Below are positions 42,918 through 53,125 of a DNA stretch of 64,000 nucleotides, in pieces. Position numbers and translations under genes: made by a program. This DNA comes from Calendula officinalis (Eukaryota > Streptophyta > Magnoliopsida > Asterales > Asteraceae), in assembly GCA_963853835.1 (NCBI GenBank), contig OY970823.1, positions 3,800,001-3,864,000 of the forward strand. Reading direction: 5' to 3'. The notes beneath the pieces are model-generated. The model saw only the letters and a program-made list of their open reading frames with translations. It made no database searches and was not told where the DNA came from. Within the stretch, counting starts at the first letter, position 1. Every line of letters starts with the position of its first letter.

Positions 42918-45017
42918 ATGGATAAAGACCTTGCAAATGCGATAAAAGATAGCAAATATTATAAACAAATGGAGACTAAAAAAGTGTTAGCTGAAGATGA
43001 AGAACAAATAGCAAACTTGTGCTATAAGCCAAAAGAGAATACTGAGGGTTCTGAAAGATTCAATGAAGAAGCCAACAAGGAAATTGATATAATCAGTACT
43101 TTTTCATCAAACTCTGATAATCCCACTGAACTGAGGGATGATCTGGTTGTTCCACAAAATGATGAAAATGAGGTACACTCTTCTTCTTTTGACTCTTTAC
43201 TATCTGACTCAGACACTGATGAATCAGAGAATTCCTTGTTTAATGAAAAACTTTTTCTTAAAATTGATGAGAAATCACAACTGACAAAACAAATTACTTC
43301 TTTAGAATCCGAAAAGGAACAACTTTTAAATGATTTAAGTGATTTAAGTCAATGTTCTCTTCAAATAACTCACGTAAACAAGGAATTACAAAATCAGTTG
43401 TCTACGTCAAAATCTGCTTATAAATTTCAAATTTCAGAATTACAAAATAATCTACAAAAACAAGTAAATACAACCAATGAATCAAATACACAAATCTTAA
43501 AATTAAAGGAAGAAAATTTAACCTTTCGTCGACAACTTGAAACTCTTGTTCCTCAAGTAAATCAAAATAATCGTTCAAATCAAAAAACACAAGAGTTACA
43601 ACAACAATTGTCAACATTTCATGCTGCTCACACCAGTGAAGTAAATCGTCTAAATCACATTATTAATACAAAAAATCTTGAAATTTCGAACCTAAAAACG
43701 ATGAAGACGGTGTCAAGTGATAAAGACGACATCAAGCAGCTGATAAGTGACTTAGCTATTCAACTCAGTCGAGAGCAAAAATGGATGAAGTCTGCAAACA
43801 TCAAGATGAAAGACTACCAAGAACAGTTGAAAAAGGCTGACATCGAAATTCAAAAACTAAATGAACAAATCAAAAACATAACAAACAGCTTTAAAAAGGA
43901 AATCGATGAACAATCAGCAACCATACACAGTCTTACTGTCCGAAAAGAAAATGCTGAAGAACACATCTCAAAACTGGAGCAGACGATTGTCAAAGCCGGT
44001 CATACATAACAAACAATCAAGTTCAATGAACCAAAAGAGTTCAGATCCTACAAATCAAAAGCTGGACTTGGAGCAGATAATCCTCGTGTTCTGGAGAAAG
44101 TTATTGATGTTTTCCCAACATTATACAACTATGATTACATGAACTTGGGAATCTGGAAAAGCTTTCTTCATATGCCGGACGAAGAAGCAGAAATCGAGAA
44201 GTTCAACAGAGAAAAGAAGGAACACGCTCAAATTAGCTTTAACTATTATGAATTGAACTATACCTATGAAAAGAATAAAGCAAAATTTGAAAACAATGAG
44301 TACTTCCCGATTGTCACTCCAGAAGAATTTTCCATCTCTGACAATGAAGTTTTAAAACAAACAATTGAACCAAATCTTTATGTTCCTCCACTAATTTTAG
44401 AAAAGAAAATTGTTCAATTAGAATCTGAAATTGATGAAACACAAAAAGCCTTTGATAAAGAAAAGGCAAATCTTCAAAACAAAATACATAATTTAGAGGT
44501 TACCATTTTAGAATTAAAACCTAAAACGAACAAACCTGCTTCTCAAAATTCTAAATCCTCTGTATTAGGACCGGCACCAGCTAATCTAGTTCCAATCATC
44601 TTGAGGAGAAACTCTAATTCACCAGTCTTAAATGCTTCCAATAGTAAATTAGAGTCTCAGAGTGAGAAGGTCAAGAAGCCCAATGGAGTCACAAGAGCTA
44701 AGAAGACCGACAAGTCTATTCAGACTGGACCTAGTATGCTTCAGAAGCCCACCCTACTTAAGAAGTCTAGTCCTCGTACGTCTGTAGTTTCTTCTTTTTC
44801 GGTTCAAAATAAAAGTAATTACTCTAATTGTGTGAAAACTCTTTTAACGGCTTTTAGAACTAATTATGATTCTACTGTTTATCGTCCTGTCCGATACTCT
44901 CCTGATTTTGGTGATGTGTATGTTAAAACTGACAAATCTGGAACAAAAAGATTTTTTGATAAAATTACAAAGAAACAGATAACTCAGACTGATAAACGTT
45001 TTTTTTGTAAGACTTGA
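42918..45017 (+). pseudogene. Gag-derived coiled-coil protein of element 2
   Basis: One frame runs from the ATG at 42918 to 45017 with a single TAA at 44007. The first part (363 codons) is a long predicted coiled coil: heptad-like runs such as QLTKQITSLESEKEQLLNDL and MKDYQEQLKKADIEIQKLNE, after an acidic Ser/Asp segment. The second part has another coiled coil and a basic, Ser/Pro-rich tail (KKTDKSIQTGPSM). It resembles the region after the first zinc knuckle in the element 3 Gag (50930-51900). The capsid-like UBN2 core is absent. It may be a particle component that joins Gag of a helper. This is inference. Confidence 0.65.
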
Positions 45018-45123
45018 TGCACCTTGCAGTATTCATAAGAACATAGTATATCATAAATCTGGTAAACTTATAAACACATGCTAAACGTGCTATCCATATC
45101 AATGCAAATCATACGTCACTAAA

Positions 45124-45501
45124 GCGGCAAAATCAAATCAAAAGATTTCATCAGCCCCAGTTTCCAAACAACCGAAATTCTTTTCCAAAAACCCACCAAC
45201 CTCTGATACTCACTCGTTCTCTCGTCGCAAGTCTTCTCGAGGAAATTCCGCACCTAAGCCAAAATCTTCAGGTTCCTCAAAATGCGACAACAAAACACCC
45301 ACAGTTATAAAAGAAAAATGGATTCCGAAAACTCCAAAATCTCAAATAATTCCTCGGAAATTATTTGAAAGTGAAACATCGAGTTTCAATTTCTCTTGGA
45401 ATTCTAAATCTTTACATCAAATTGATACAACTTATCGATGGTTTCATTCTAACACTAACACCATCGGACCCAAACAAAAATGGGTACCAAAAGTAGTATG
45501 A
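45124..45501 (+). pseudogene. Gag C-terminal end of element 2, ending WVPK
   Basis: A frame shifted relative to the preceding ORF encodes SSAPVSKQPKFF...KEKWIPKTP and ends GPKQKWVPKVV with a TGA at 45499. The same ending (GPIQKWVPK) closes the Gag of element 3 just before its protease. Here a splice-acceptor-like TTTTTGCAG follows directly, then non-coding DNA, so pol was lost at this point. Confidence 0.65.
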
Positions 45502-47998
45502 TTTGTTTTTGCAGAATGACTTATACACACTTCAGTGTATAACTCGTGCCACAAAAGAAATGGTTTATACACACTTCAGTGTATGACCCGAGCTTCAAAG
45601 AGATGGCTTTCAAGTACTTCAGCTTGAATCCCGGTATTCAACGGACACCGGCTTCTGATCAAAACGGATTCAGAACCCGCACTCAAAAGAAAGCACAAAG
45701 CTCAATCAAGCTTCACCGCAAATACTCTCCTTCAACCCTCCGACGATATATAAGGTACGTCCTCCAATCTCAAAACTTGTAAATACTTTTGTTTGGTCGA
45801 GGGGGAGAAATATTAATTCTAGAGGGAGACTTATTATTTCTAGGGGGAGAAAAGTTAGAAAAACAAAACAAAATACCCAAATCAAAAAGTTTTATGTTTG
45901 TAACGTTAATTATAAGTCGTTGTAATATCCGTAAACGATCTCTTTACTAGTTACCTAGTAAAGATAGCATATGTTTATTACAAATTCTTTTAATTCTCGT
46001 CACTTACTACCTCAAAAGACATACCTTCCCATGGTTTGCCAGATCTGGCCTAACCTATCCCAGGGAAATATTTCAGCCAACTGGTAAATGTGAGGGTATA
46101 CGTCTAGGGTATAGAACTAGGTGAGTGCAAGGTGATGTGAAAACATGATAAATCTAAGAAAACACACCTTTGAGTGCATCTGAACCGCAAAATAAACCGG
46201 GCAACCACACAAAAAGGTGATCATTCATGCGTTGAATGTTTCACAAGACTTTACTTGCCCAGTAAAGCAAATGCACACCACCACCAACCACTCAAATTCC
46301 TCCCAACAGGAATTTGTTTCATTTCATAAGGGGACGTAGCACATAATCTACTGACTGCTCATTTGGAGTTTGTCGGTATTGAAAATATAACCTCCTGCCC
46401 CGGATTACCTCTCATTTGTATGCACAGTGTGTCTAGTTCTCACCCTCAAGAACCTTCCAATATAGGACACTTGCACTACTAAAATGGATCTCAGTGAATC
46501 CATCGGAACACTTGTAGTGGCATCACAATCTGATGTTTCACGAGGATCGAGTGGAAATCCTGCTAGAGCTAAAATCACGCCAACTCTAAACGCAGGTCAC
46601 ACATTTGAATCAACGGTTGTGCAAACGACTACGGATTCATAGCGTGTGCTAACGGATACTCTATGTGAGTCCGGTGTTACCTTAAAAGAACAAGTTGCTG
46701 TGCCTTAAACTTCAAAATCATTCAGGCAACAACTTATACCGGAAACACATAAAATTCCGATGAAAAATCCATGTGAACTAAAATACAACATCTTGAAAGC
46801 TGATTAAAATGCACATGAGCGTAATAGTCCACTCTCAAATTACTCCTATGATCTGCTAAACCCAGCATGATCTTCCCCGGAGCCACCGACAATATAGGAA
46901 CTAAAAAGTGAGGGTCCCTAGGTCTAGGTGAGCAGAATCAAGTATCATGGGATCTTGATTGGGGTGCGCTGAGGTAAACATTGAGAGGGGGTATGAAGTA
47001 TGGGGTGCAAATCAGCTTATCACATGGTAAAAACAAAAACGAGGGTGTGGTTGAAAATGAAAAAGTGAGTTGAGTGAGGAGCGTGTGTGAAAGGGTTAAA
47101 GAAAACGGAAAACCCTCCCTGAACCGAACAATGCACAACCCCCACTGACCACTCAAGTACAAAAAGTACTTGTTTCAAAAACACGGAGATAACCACATCC
47201 ACTATCGACATCTCATTTGGAGATCGTTGATATTGAAAAAGAGGACCCACCTCCAGTCCTCGCCTTCGTTTGTCCACGTATAGAGTCTAGAACCGAATTA
47301 AATTTCTCTAGGACACAGGCACTCTACCAAGCATATCTTTGGGATATTGTCGGAACATTCATAGTGATACCAAAATAATTGGTATTCCACGATGATTGAA
47401 TGGAAATCCTATCAGTGCTAACATCAATGCCAACACTGAACGTAGGTCACACAGTTTCAGTAACTGTTGTGCTAACAGGCAATCTATGTGATCCTGGGTT
47501 ACCCTGATACCTTCTCGTGCGAAGATCATACGACCGTACTCCATTCTTATCAACAACGGTCACTATGTCTGATAGAAAATCTGATGACTGTACTTCAATC
47601 TTATCAACAACAGTCAATACATCAGATAAGGGATTCTATGACCGTACTCCAACATTATCAACAACGGTATGAAAATCCATAACATATCAACATTCCGCAC
47701 TGCTTCAACTTCAACAAACATTAGGAACCAATGATCTACAGCAAATCGACAAACGCCACAACTTCAAGAAAGGACTTCCACTGCTAACCGCTCTATCTAT
47801 GGGTCTACATTCAGTCGATTTGCATGAAGTCTTCTGGAATACTTTATATTGGTTGAAAAGCCAATTAAAAGTATGTCTGTCACCGATGATCAAAGGCTGA
47901 TGCTGTTTTATCAACATAACTGCTCAACGGTTCAAATCTCAGCTCCGGCCTTACAAACACAGAAGTATTCAAAGATATGCAACCTAGACTATTATTAC
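45502..47998 (+). other. 3' non-coding region of element 2
   Basis: At the start TTATACACACTTCAGTGTAT occurs twice (about 45521, 45563). Three purine tracts of the form AGGGGGAGA lie at 45799-45855. From 46340 on are two diverged copies of one unit (about 46340-46690 and 47205-47510), then three 30-nt hairpin units (47532-47669). The block 46535-47940 is homologous to 3618-5108 in element E. Confidence 0.65.
47532..47669 (+). repeat. Three 30-nt hairpin units in element 2
   Basis: The units lie at 47532-47561, 47586-47615 and 47640-47669, with arms GACCGT/ACGGTC, GACTGT/ACAGTC and GACCGT/ACGGTA. The loop has a conserved TATCAACA core. They correspond to the units in element E. Confidence 0.65.
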
Positions 47999-48010
47999 AA
48001 AGGGGGAGAT
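47999..48010 (+). other. Polypurine tract of element 2
   Basis: AAAGGGGGAGAT lies directly before the 3' LTR. Confidence 0.85.
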
Positions 48011-48325
48011 TGTTAGGTACTAAATATATTGTAAAAGATAGTCTACGGGGTATATGGTAACATTGTATATTAGTTTAGTATTAGAATTAAGCTAATTAGG
48101 ATTAGTCTTAATTAATCAAGGAATTAAGCCATGGTATATATACCAAAGTGTAAGGCTTAATTCCCTAACTTTTGCTCATTAATCAAACACACATTTCTGC
48201 AATTGTTCTCCTCCTTCTCTCTACCTTTCTCTCTCTAAAAGCCCTAATCCTCCATCTCCAAGTTTCTTACTAAAATCATCATTATCACCCAAGTATGGAT
48301 TGATTAAGTGTTCTTATGCTTTTCA
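48011..48325 (+). repeat. 3' LTR of element 2
   Basis: 315 bp, partner of 40615-40929, followed by target copy GTAGG. Confidence 0.92.
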
Positions 48326-49023
48326 GTAGGTGACCCTCCAACCAAGAGATTATTGGTTCAAATCTCATTTAATATGCTTTTTTTTTCTCTTAAAAAGAGC
48401 TATTTATGTGTATGAGACTATCCTCGTTATCAAATGGTGAATAGCCTAGCGATAAAGGTGTTTACCCTCAATCTTAAGGTTGAGAGTTCAATTCTCATAG
48501 TGAACATATGTGGATATAGGTATAGATTAGGATTGCCGATCAAAAAAAAAAATTACCCAACTCAACCCAACCTTTTTATTTAAAAATAATTTATCCTTCT
48601 TCGGCCTATACAACTCAATCCAACCTAATTTTGCACACACATTAACAACCTAACCTAACCTAAATTTTTATTACTTATTAAAATCAAATCAACCAATCAC
48701 AAAATTCCACATCACAATATAAAAAATAAGAAAGTAAAAGATAAATGGTGACCCTCATGTGACCTTGCACTCCTCCAACAACCTAAATCGTCCCTTTTGG
48801 TGACCCTTCTTTAATTTTTTTCATTTTTTTTATTAGGGTGACCCAACCCCATTGTACGTTATCAATGAGGATAGTCTGACGGGCTCGATCTCCCTCGAAG
48901 TGGCGGATCTTGGATCCCGATGTGCGTAACCTAACTGTTATTGTGGTTGTTTTTGAACTTTCCAGTGATAATTTGATAAATATTGACCACGAAAGGATTA
49001 AATTTTTGAGCTCTAAAGAGTTA
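48326..49023. other. DNA between elements 2 and 3
   Basis: Contains a B-box-like GGTTCAAATCTC at about 48354, a tRNA-derived SINE-like sequence at 48425-48520 and a CAACCTAACCTAACC tract at about 48645-48660. No gene is seen. It continues at 60499 once element 3 is removed. Confidence 0.5.
48425..48520 (+). repeat. Possible tRNA-derived SINE head
   Basis: TAGCCTAGCGATAAAGGTG (A-box-like) and GAGTTCAATTCTCA (B-box-like) are correctly spaced. It is followed by a short body and a poly-A run at 48541-48552, which fits a SINE tail. Confidence 0.5.
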
Positions 49024-49532
49024 TGTTAAGGCAAAAAGCCTTATCCCTTTGGATCTTAAGATAACAAAACAACCTAGACTAGCTTAGATTAATATGTAGA
49101 ATAAAATAGCTAAGTTGAGGTCTGATACTGAGTGGTCAGTATTGGAACTCAGTATCAGAGCTCAGTATCAGATAGTGATACTGAGTACACGGACTGAGTA
49201 GAAGGACTGAGTAAACATTTCCGTGTTTACCTTGCCAGATCAAATCCCTTTGATCTCGGCCACTTTCCTTATTCTAGTCCTTGCATTACTCCTTGCCTAA
49301 CTTGTAAGATCTCTATAACATTATAAATAGAGATCATTTGGCAAAGGAGTAATCACCAATTCACTTTACACGTTCATACATATTGTAATTGATCAGTGGT
49401 CTTGTTATTCCGCAACAAGCCACACTTAGTGGAATTATACATTTGACTCATATCTTGTTCCTATACAATATTTGTCTTGAGTTATAATATTCCAATCAAT
49501 TAACCATCTAACCAGGGCGTTGTGACCTAACA
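49024..49532 (+). repeat. 5' LTR of element 3
   Basis: The LTR runs from TGTTAAGGC to GACCTAACA. U3 contains ATACTGAG/CTCAGTAT four times (49135, 49148, 49161, 49178), including the perfect inverted repeat CTCAGTATCA/TGATACTGAG (49161-49185). A TATA box ATTATAAATAGAG lies at 49319-49331. Confidence 0.93.
49319..49331 (+). promoter_or_regulatory. Probable TATA box of element 3
   Basis: ATTATAAATAGAG. The same string occurs in the LTR of element F (17048-17060), which supports a conserved core promoter. Confidence 0.6.
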
Positions 49533-49534
49533 AC

Positions 49535-49546
49535 TGGTATCAGAGT
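49535..49546 (+). other. Primer binding site of element 3
   Basis: TGGTATCAGAGT lies two bases after the LTR, matching initiator tRNA-Met apart from its last base. Confidence 0.85.
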
Positions 49547-49630
49547 AGGCTAAATAAACTCTTATTTAGTCGATCTATAACCGTGGAAGCCATCCCTTAT
49601 ACTTATCCTTCACATACTCCAAAATCAAAA

Positions 49631-52211
49631 ATGTCTACCATTGTTGCACCAATTATATCTGGAAAGGGAGTACCCATCTTTGATGGTAAAGACTTCCATC
49701 AATGGAAGCTGAAAGCTCAGTGGTATCTTAAATCCATTCATCATGAAATGCTCACTGTGCTAAATGATGGTCCTATCATCCCACAAACTGTGGAACCCGT
49801 TGCTGCTACTAATAATGCTCCTGAGAGCACAAGAACTGTACCTAAACTAAGGCACAACAGGACTGATACTGACCGTCAGTTGTATGCTTTAGACTCCAGG
49901 GCTAAAGGGGTGATTGGTAATGCTGTTACCAAAGAAATTCTCAATGCAATCATGGAATTGCCAACAGCAAAGGCTATGTGGGATAGCCTATCAGTCACTT
50001 ATGAAGGCACACCAAAAGTGAAGTTTCAAAGAAAGAGCAACATGAGAAGAAAGTATGAAAACTTCTTCTCAAATCCAAATGAAGACATCACCTCTCTTTA
50101 CAACAGGTTTAATACTGTTGTTCATGGTCTAATTAGTGTTGGCATTGTAAAAGAGGAAGGGGAATTTGTTCAAAAGTTCCTGGACAGTCTTCCTCAACAA
50201 TTTCTTGACATGTCAAATTCTGCCAATGCTGCTAACAACATTGAGTCATACACACTTCAAACTTTGTATGGCCTAATGTTGAACCATGAAGAGAACACTG
50301 CTGCAAGACTGGTCAACTGGAAGAAAACTGACCAATCTTCAAATGGCATGGCTCTCATTGTGAAACAAGCATATACTGTGACTGAGCCTGAAGAACAAGT
50401 AGTTGATCTTGCTGATGCTGAGGCAGAAGAGCTTGAGACTCAAATGGCTCTTATGTCTATGAAGCTGGATCAGTTGAAAAAGAAGAGGCTTGGTGTTAGC
50501 TCTTTTACTACTGACCCAAGATCAGGTCTTTGATATAGGCGTGGAAAGCCTGGACATATTGCTGCAAATTGTCATACCAAGTCTTCTGAGACTGATCAAA
50601 ATGACAAGATTGCATACCGAGCAAAGAGGTATAGAGACAAGTATGTCAAACTGAAGAACTGGAGCAAGGGCAAGAGGGCAGAAGGGAATGGAGCACCTCA
50701 TCAAGCATTGTACTCTGAAGCTTGGATGGATGAGGACATAAGTGATGATGAGGAAGAGGTTGAGAATAAAGCCTTTATGGCTTTCACTAAAGATGATTTG
50801 AAGAGCTCCTTTGAAAAGGATATCAAAGAGGCTGAGAGGATGAGTCTTCATACTGACTGGGACTCCACTCAGTTGTACAAGGTGAGTTCCTTTCAAACTT
50901 ATTCAGTGAATGAAAAGGAAAAGATTTTTGAGTATATGATTGTTGATCTTAAAACTTTAGTACAGAGAGAAAAAGCTTTAAAATTAACAATTCTTGAACT
51001 TGAAAGGGTAAATAATGAACACTTAGATAAATTAGCAAAATTTAAAGAGTTAGAACTAAATTTTTTAAACTTACAAGACATTAACCAAAGATTAGCTGAT
51101 AAAGCTCATTTACACAAATTAGAAAAAGAAAAATTTGAAAATCAGTGTAAATCTTGGGGAAATGCATCTATTAAATTAAGTAAATGTCTAAATCAACAAT
51201 TTCCAGAAAATGTAAGGGCTGCACTTGGTGTTGATCCTCAGTTAAAAAATAGAAATAATTTTGCTGATTTATTTGAAGAATTTTCTGAAATGAACCCTAT
51301 TCAGTTTGTAAAAGCAAAAACTTTTTGTGAAGTAGGTTGTCAAACTGAGTCAGATGATGCGGATAAAATCATTTTTGAAAAATCAATTGGTCCTTCCATC
51401 TGTTCTAAGTGCTATACTGAACTACAAGAGCTCAGTATTGAATTTCCTGAAAAAGAAATTTTTGATACTGACCTTGAAATTGTACAGTATGACACTTCTG
51501 CTGTTCCACCATTTGAAGTTTTATTTAACACAACTACTTTTGAGATATATAAAGACCCTGAGTCTACAGAAAAGAAAACCACTACTACTCAAAATGTTTT
51601 AACTAATACTAAATCTACAGGAACAGCAAAGTCAACTACTCAAGAATCTAAAGAACCTGTTCAAGTTGTCATTCTAAAACATGATAAAAAGAAAACAACT
51701 TCAACAGGATCTTCAAGTGGCAAAATCAAGAAGTCAAATGATAAAAAGACTTCCATGCCTAATAAAAATAAGACCCCAGTATCATCTCCTTCGAAATCAG
51801 TTAAACATAAAATTAATACTCCATTAAAACATGACAAAAATAACATTTTGAAATCTATTGGTGATCAGATTAGAGGTCTTAAGTCAAACGTTTGCAAAAC
51901 TCACTAATCCTGATCTACCAAAAGTTAAACAGTTTTCTAAAATTCCTTATGAAAACATGTTCAGAAACAGACCTAGAAAATGTTATAGATGTCATCACAC
52001 TGGTCATAAAGGAGATGAATGCTGGACTGATCTCTGGAATCCTAGGTAATCAGTACCAAAGAAAAGGAGAGAAACAAAGTCAGTATCACCCAAGAAAACC
52101 TCCATGGTTTCTCCTAAAGTGATACTGACCTCTCCAATAAAAGAGATCAGGTCTATCCCTGTTTCTCCTACCAAAGGTCCCATTCAAAAATGGGTTCCTA
52201 AAAGGAATTAA
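49631..52211 (+). pseudogene. gag: Gag of element 3, with stops and a frameshift
   Basis: The first ATG of the frame is at 49631 (MSTIVAPIISGKG). Copia capsid motifs follow: FDGKDFHQWKLKAQWYLKSI, AMWDSLSVTYEGT, FLDSLPQQFLDM. A TGA at 50531 falls on the first Cys of zinc knuckle 1 (then YRRGKPGHIAANC, with the second Cys as Arg). The phase continues to 51907 through a coiled-coil segment (LTILELERVNNEHLDKL) and a Lys/Ser-rich part. After a shift near 51890, knuckle 2 CYRCHHTGHKGDEC (about 51978) is intact. A further TAA at 52047 precedes the end GPIQKWVPK at about 52205. It would form the particle and bind RNA. Confidence 0.82.
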
Positions 52212-52219
52212 TCTTTATT

Positions 52220-53125
52220 TTGTGTCTTGTGCAGGGTGACAGGAAATGGTACTTAGATAGTGGCTGCTCAAGACACATGACTGGCAGTATGGAGTACCTT
52301 CTTAATTATACACCAGAGAAGGGTCATTCTGTCAAATTTGGAGATGATTCTATTGGAAAAACAAGAGGTTATGGTGTAATCAAGGCAGGAAACATAACTT
52401 TTAAAAGAGTTGCCTATGTAGAGGGTCTTAAACACAATCTGCTCAGTATCAGTCAGATGTGTGATGATGACAATGAAGCTCGTTTCAGAAAGGTTGCAGG
52501 AATCATCTACAATGATAAAGGGCAACCTGTACTCATTGCTAGAAGAGAAAAAGATGTCTATGTGGTCAACTTATCTGAAATAGACCCTACTATTCGAGTA
52601 TGCCTGCTGTCTAAAGTCAAGCCAGAGTTGCACTGGTTATGGCACAAGAAACTTTCTCACATAAATTTCAGAAATATCAACGAGCTCGGTATGAAGAAAC
52701 TGGTGAGAGGGTTGCCCACTATTACTTATTCAAAAGATAAGTTATGCTCAGCATGTGAAATGGACAAGCAGAAGAAGAGTTCATTCAAATCAAAGGTCAA
52801 TCATTCCATTAATGAACCTCTTACTATGATACATATGGATCTTTTTTGCCCCATCAGCACACCATCTTTGGCCAAAAAGATCTATACCCTAGTCTTGGTT
52901 GATGAATTCTCAAGATATACTTGGGTCATCTTCCTCAAGACTAAGTCAGATGCAACAACAGAAATCATTGCCTTTATAAAAGAGAGGAACTTCAAAAAGG
53001 CAACAAGGTCAAGCAACTTAGAAGTGACCATGGTACTGAGTTAAAGAACTCAGTATTAGCCGATTTGTGTTAAGAAAAAGGAATCATTCAAAACTTCTCT
53101 GCAGCTTACACACTGGCACTGAGCT
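52220..53125 (+). pseudogene. Protease and integrase of element 3 (catalytic part deleted)
   Basis: The protease motif is WYLDSGCSRHMTG (about 52250-52285). The integrase zinc finger follows: WHKKLSH and CSACEMDKQ (52640-52770). The core has Asp in MDLFCPIS (usual Gly replaced by Cys) and VDEFSRYTWVIFLKTKS. The frame shifts near 52995. The second catalytic Asp remains in another phase (LRSDHGTELKN, about 53015-53050). The segment that should hold the catalytic Glu is missing: the sequence jumps after FSAAYT, with CTGGCACTGAGCTT present twice around the junction (about 53114 and 53143). A splice-acceptor-like TGTCTTGTGCAG precedes the protease at 52233. Confidence 0.8.

Larger units (their letters stand above)
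40615..48325 (+). mobile_element. Element 2: non-autonomous LTR element with gag-derived ORF, no pol
   Basis: Identical-length LTRs of 315 bp (40615-40929 and 48011-48325) are flanked by the target duplication GTAGG (40610-40614, 48326-48330). They differ at four sites, all transitions, so the insertion is recent. A primer site (40932-40943) and purine tract (47999-48010) are intact. The only coding region is a coiled-coil, gag-like protein (42918-45501). No protease, integrase or RT is present. The 2 kb before the 3' LTR is homologous to the 3' block of element E. It needs enzymes from another Copia element. Confidence 0.88.

Noticed and set aside
48640..48665. Interstitial telomeric repeat (AACCTAACCTAACC)
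   Set aside because: Only a few imperfect units, of the form CCTAA rather than the plant CCCTAAA; too short to matter.
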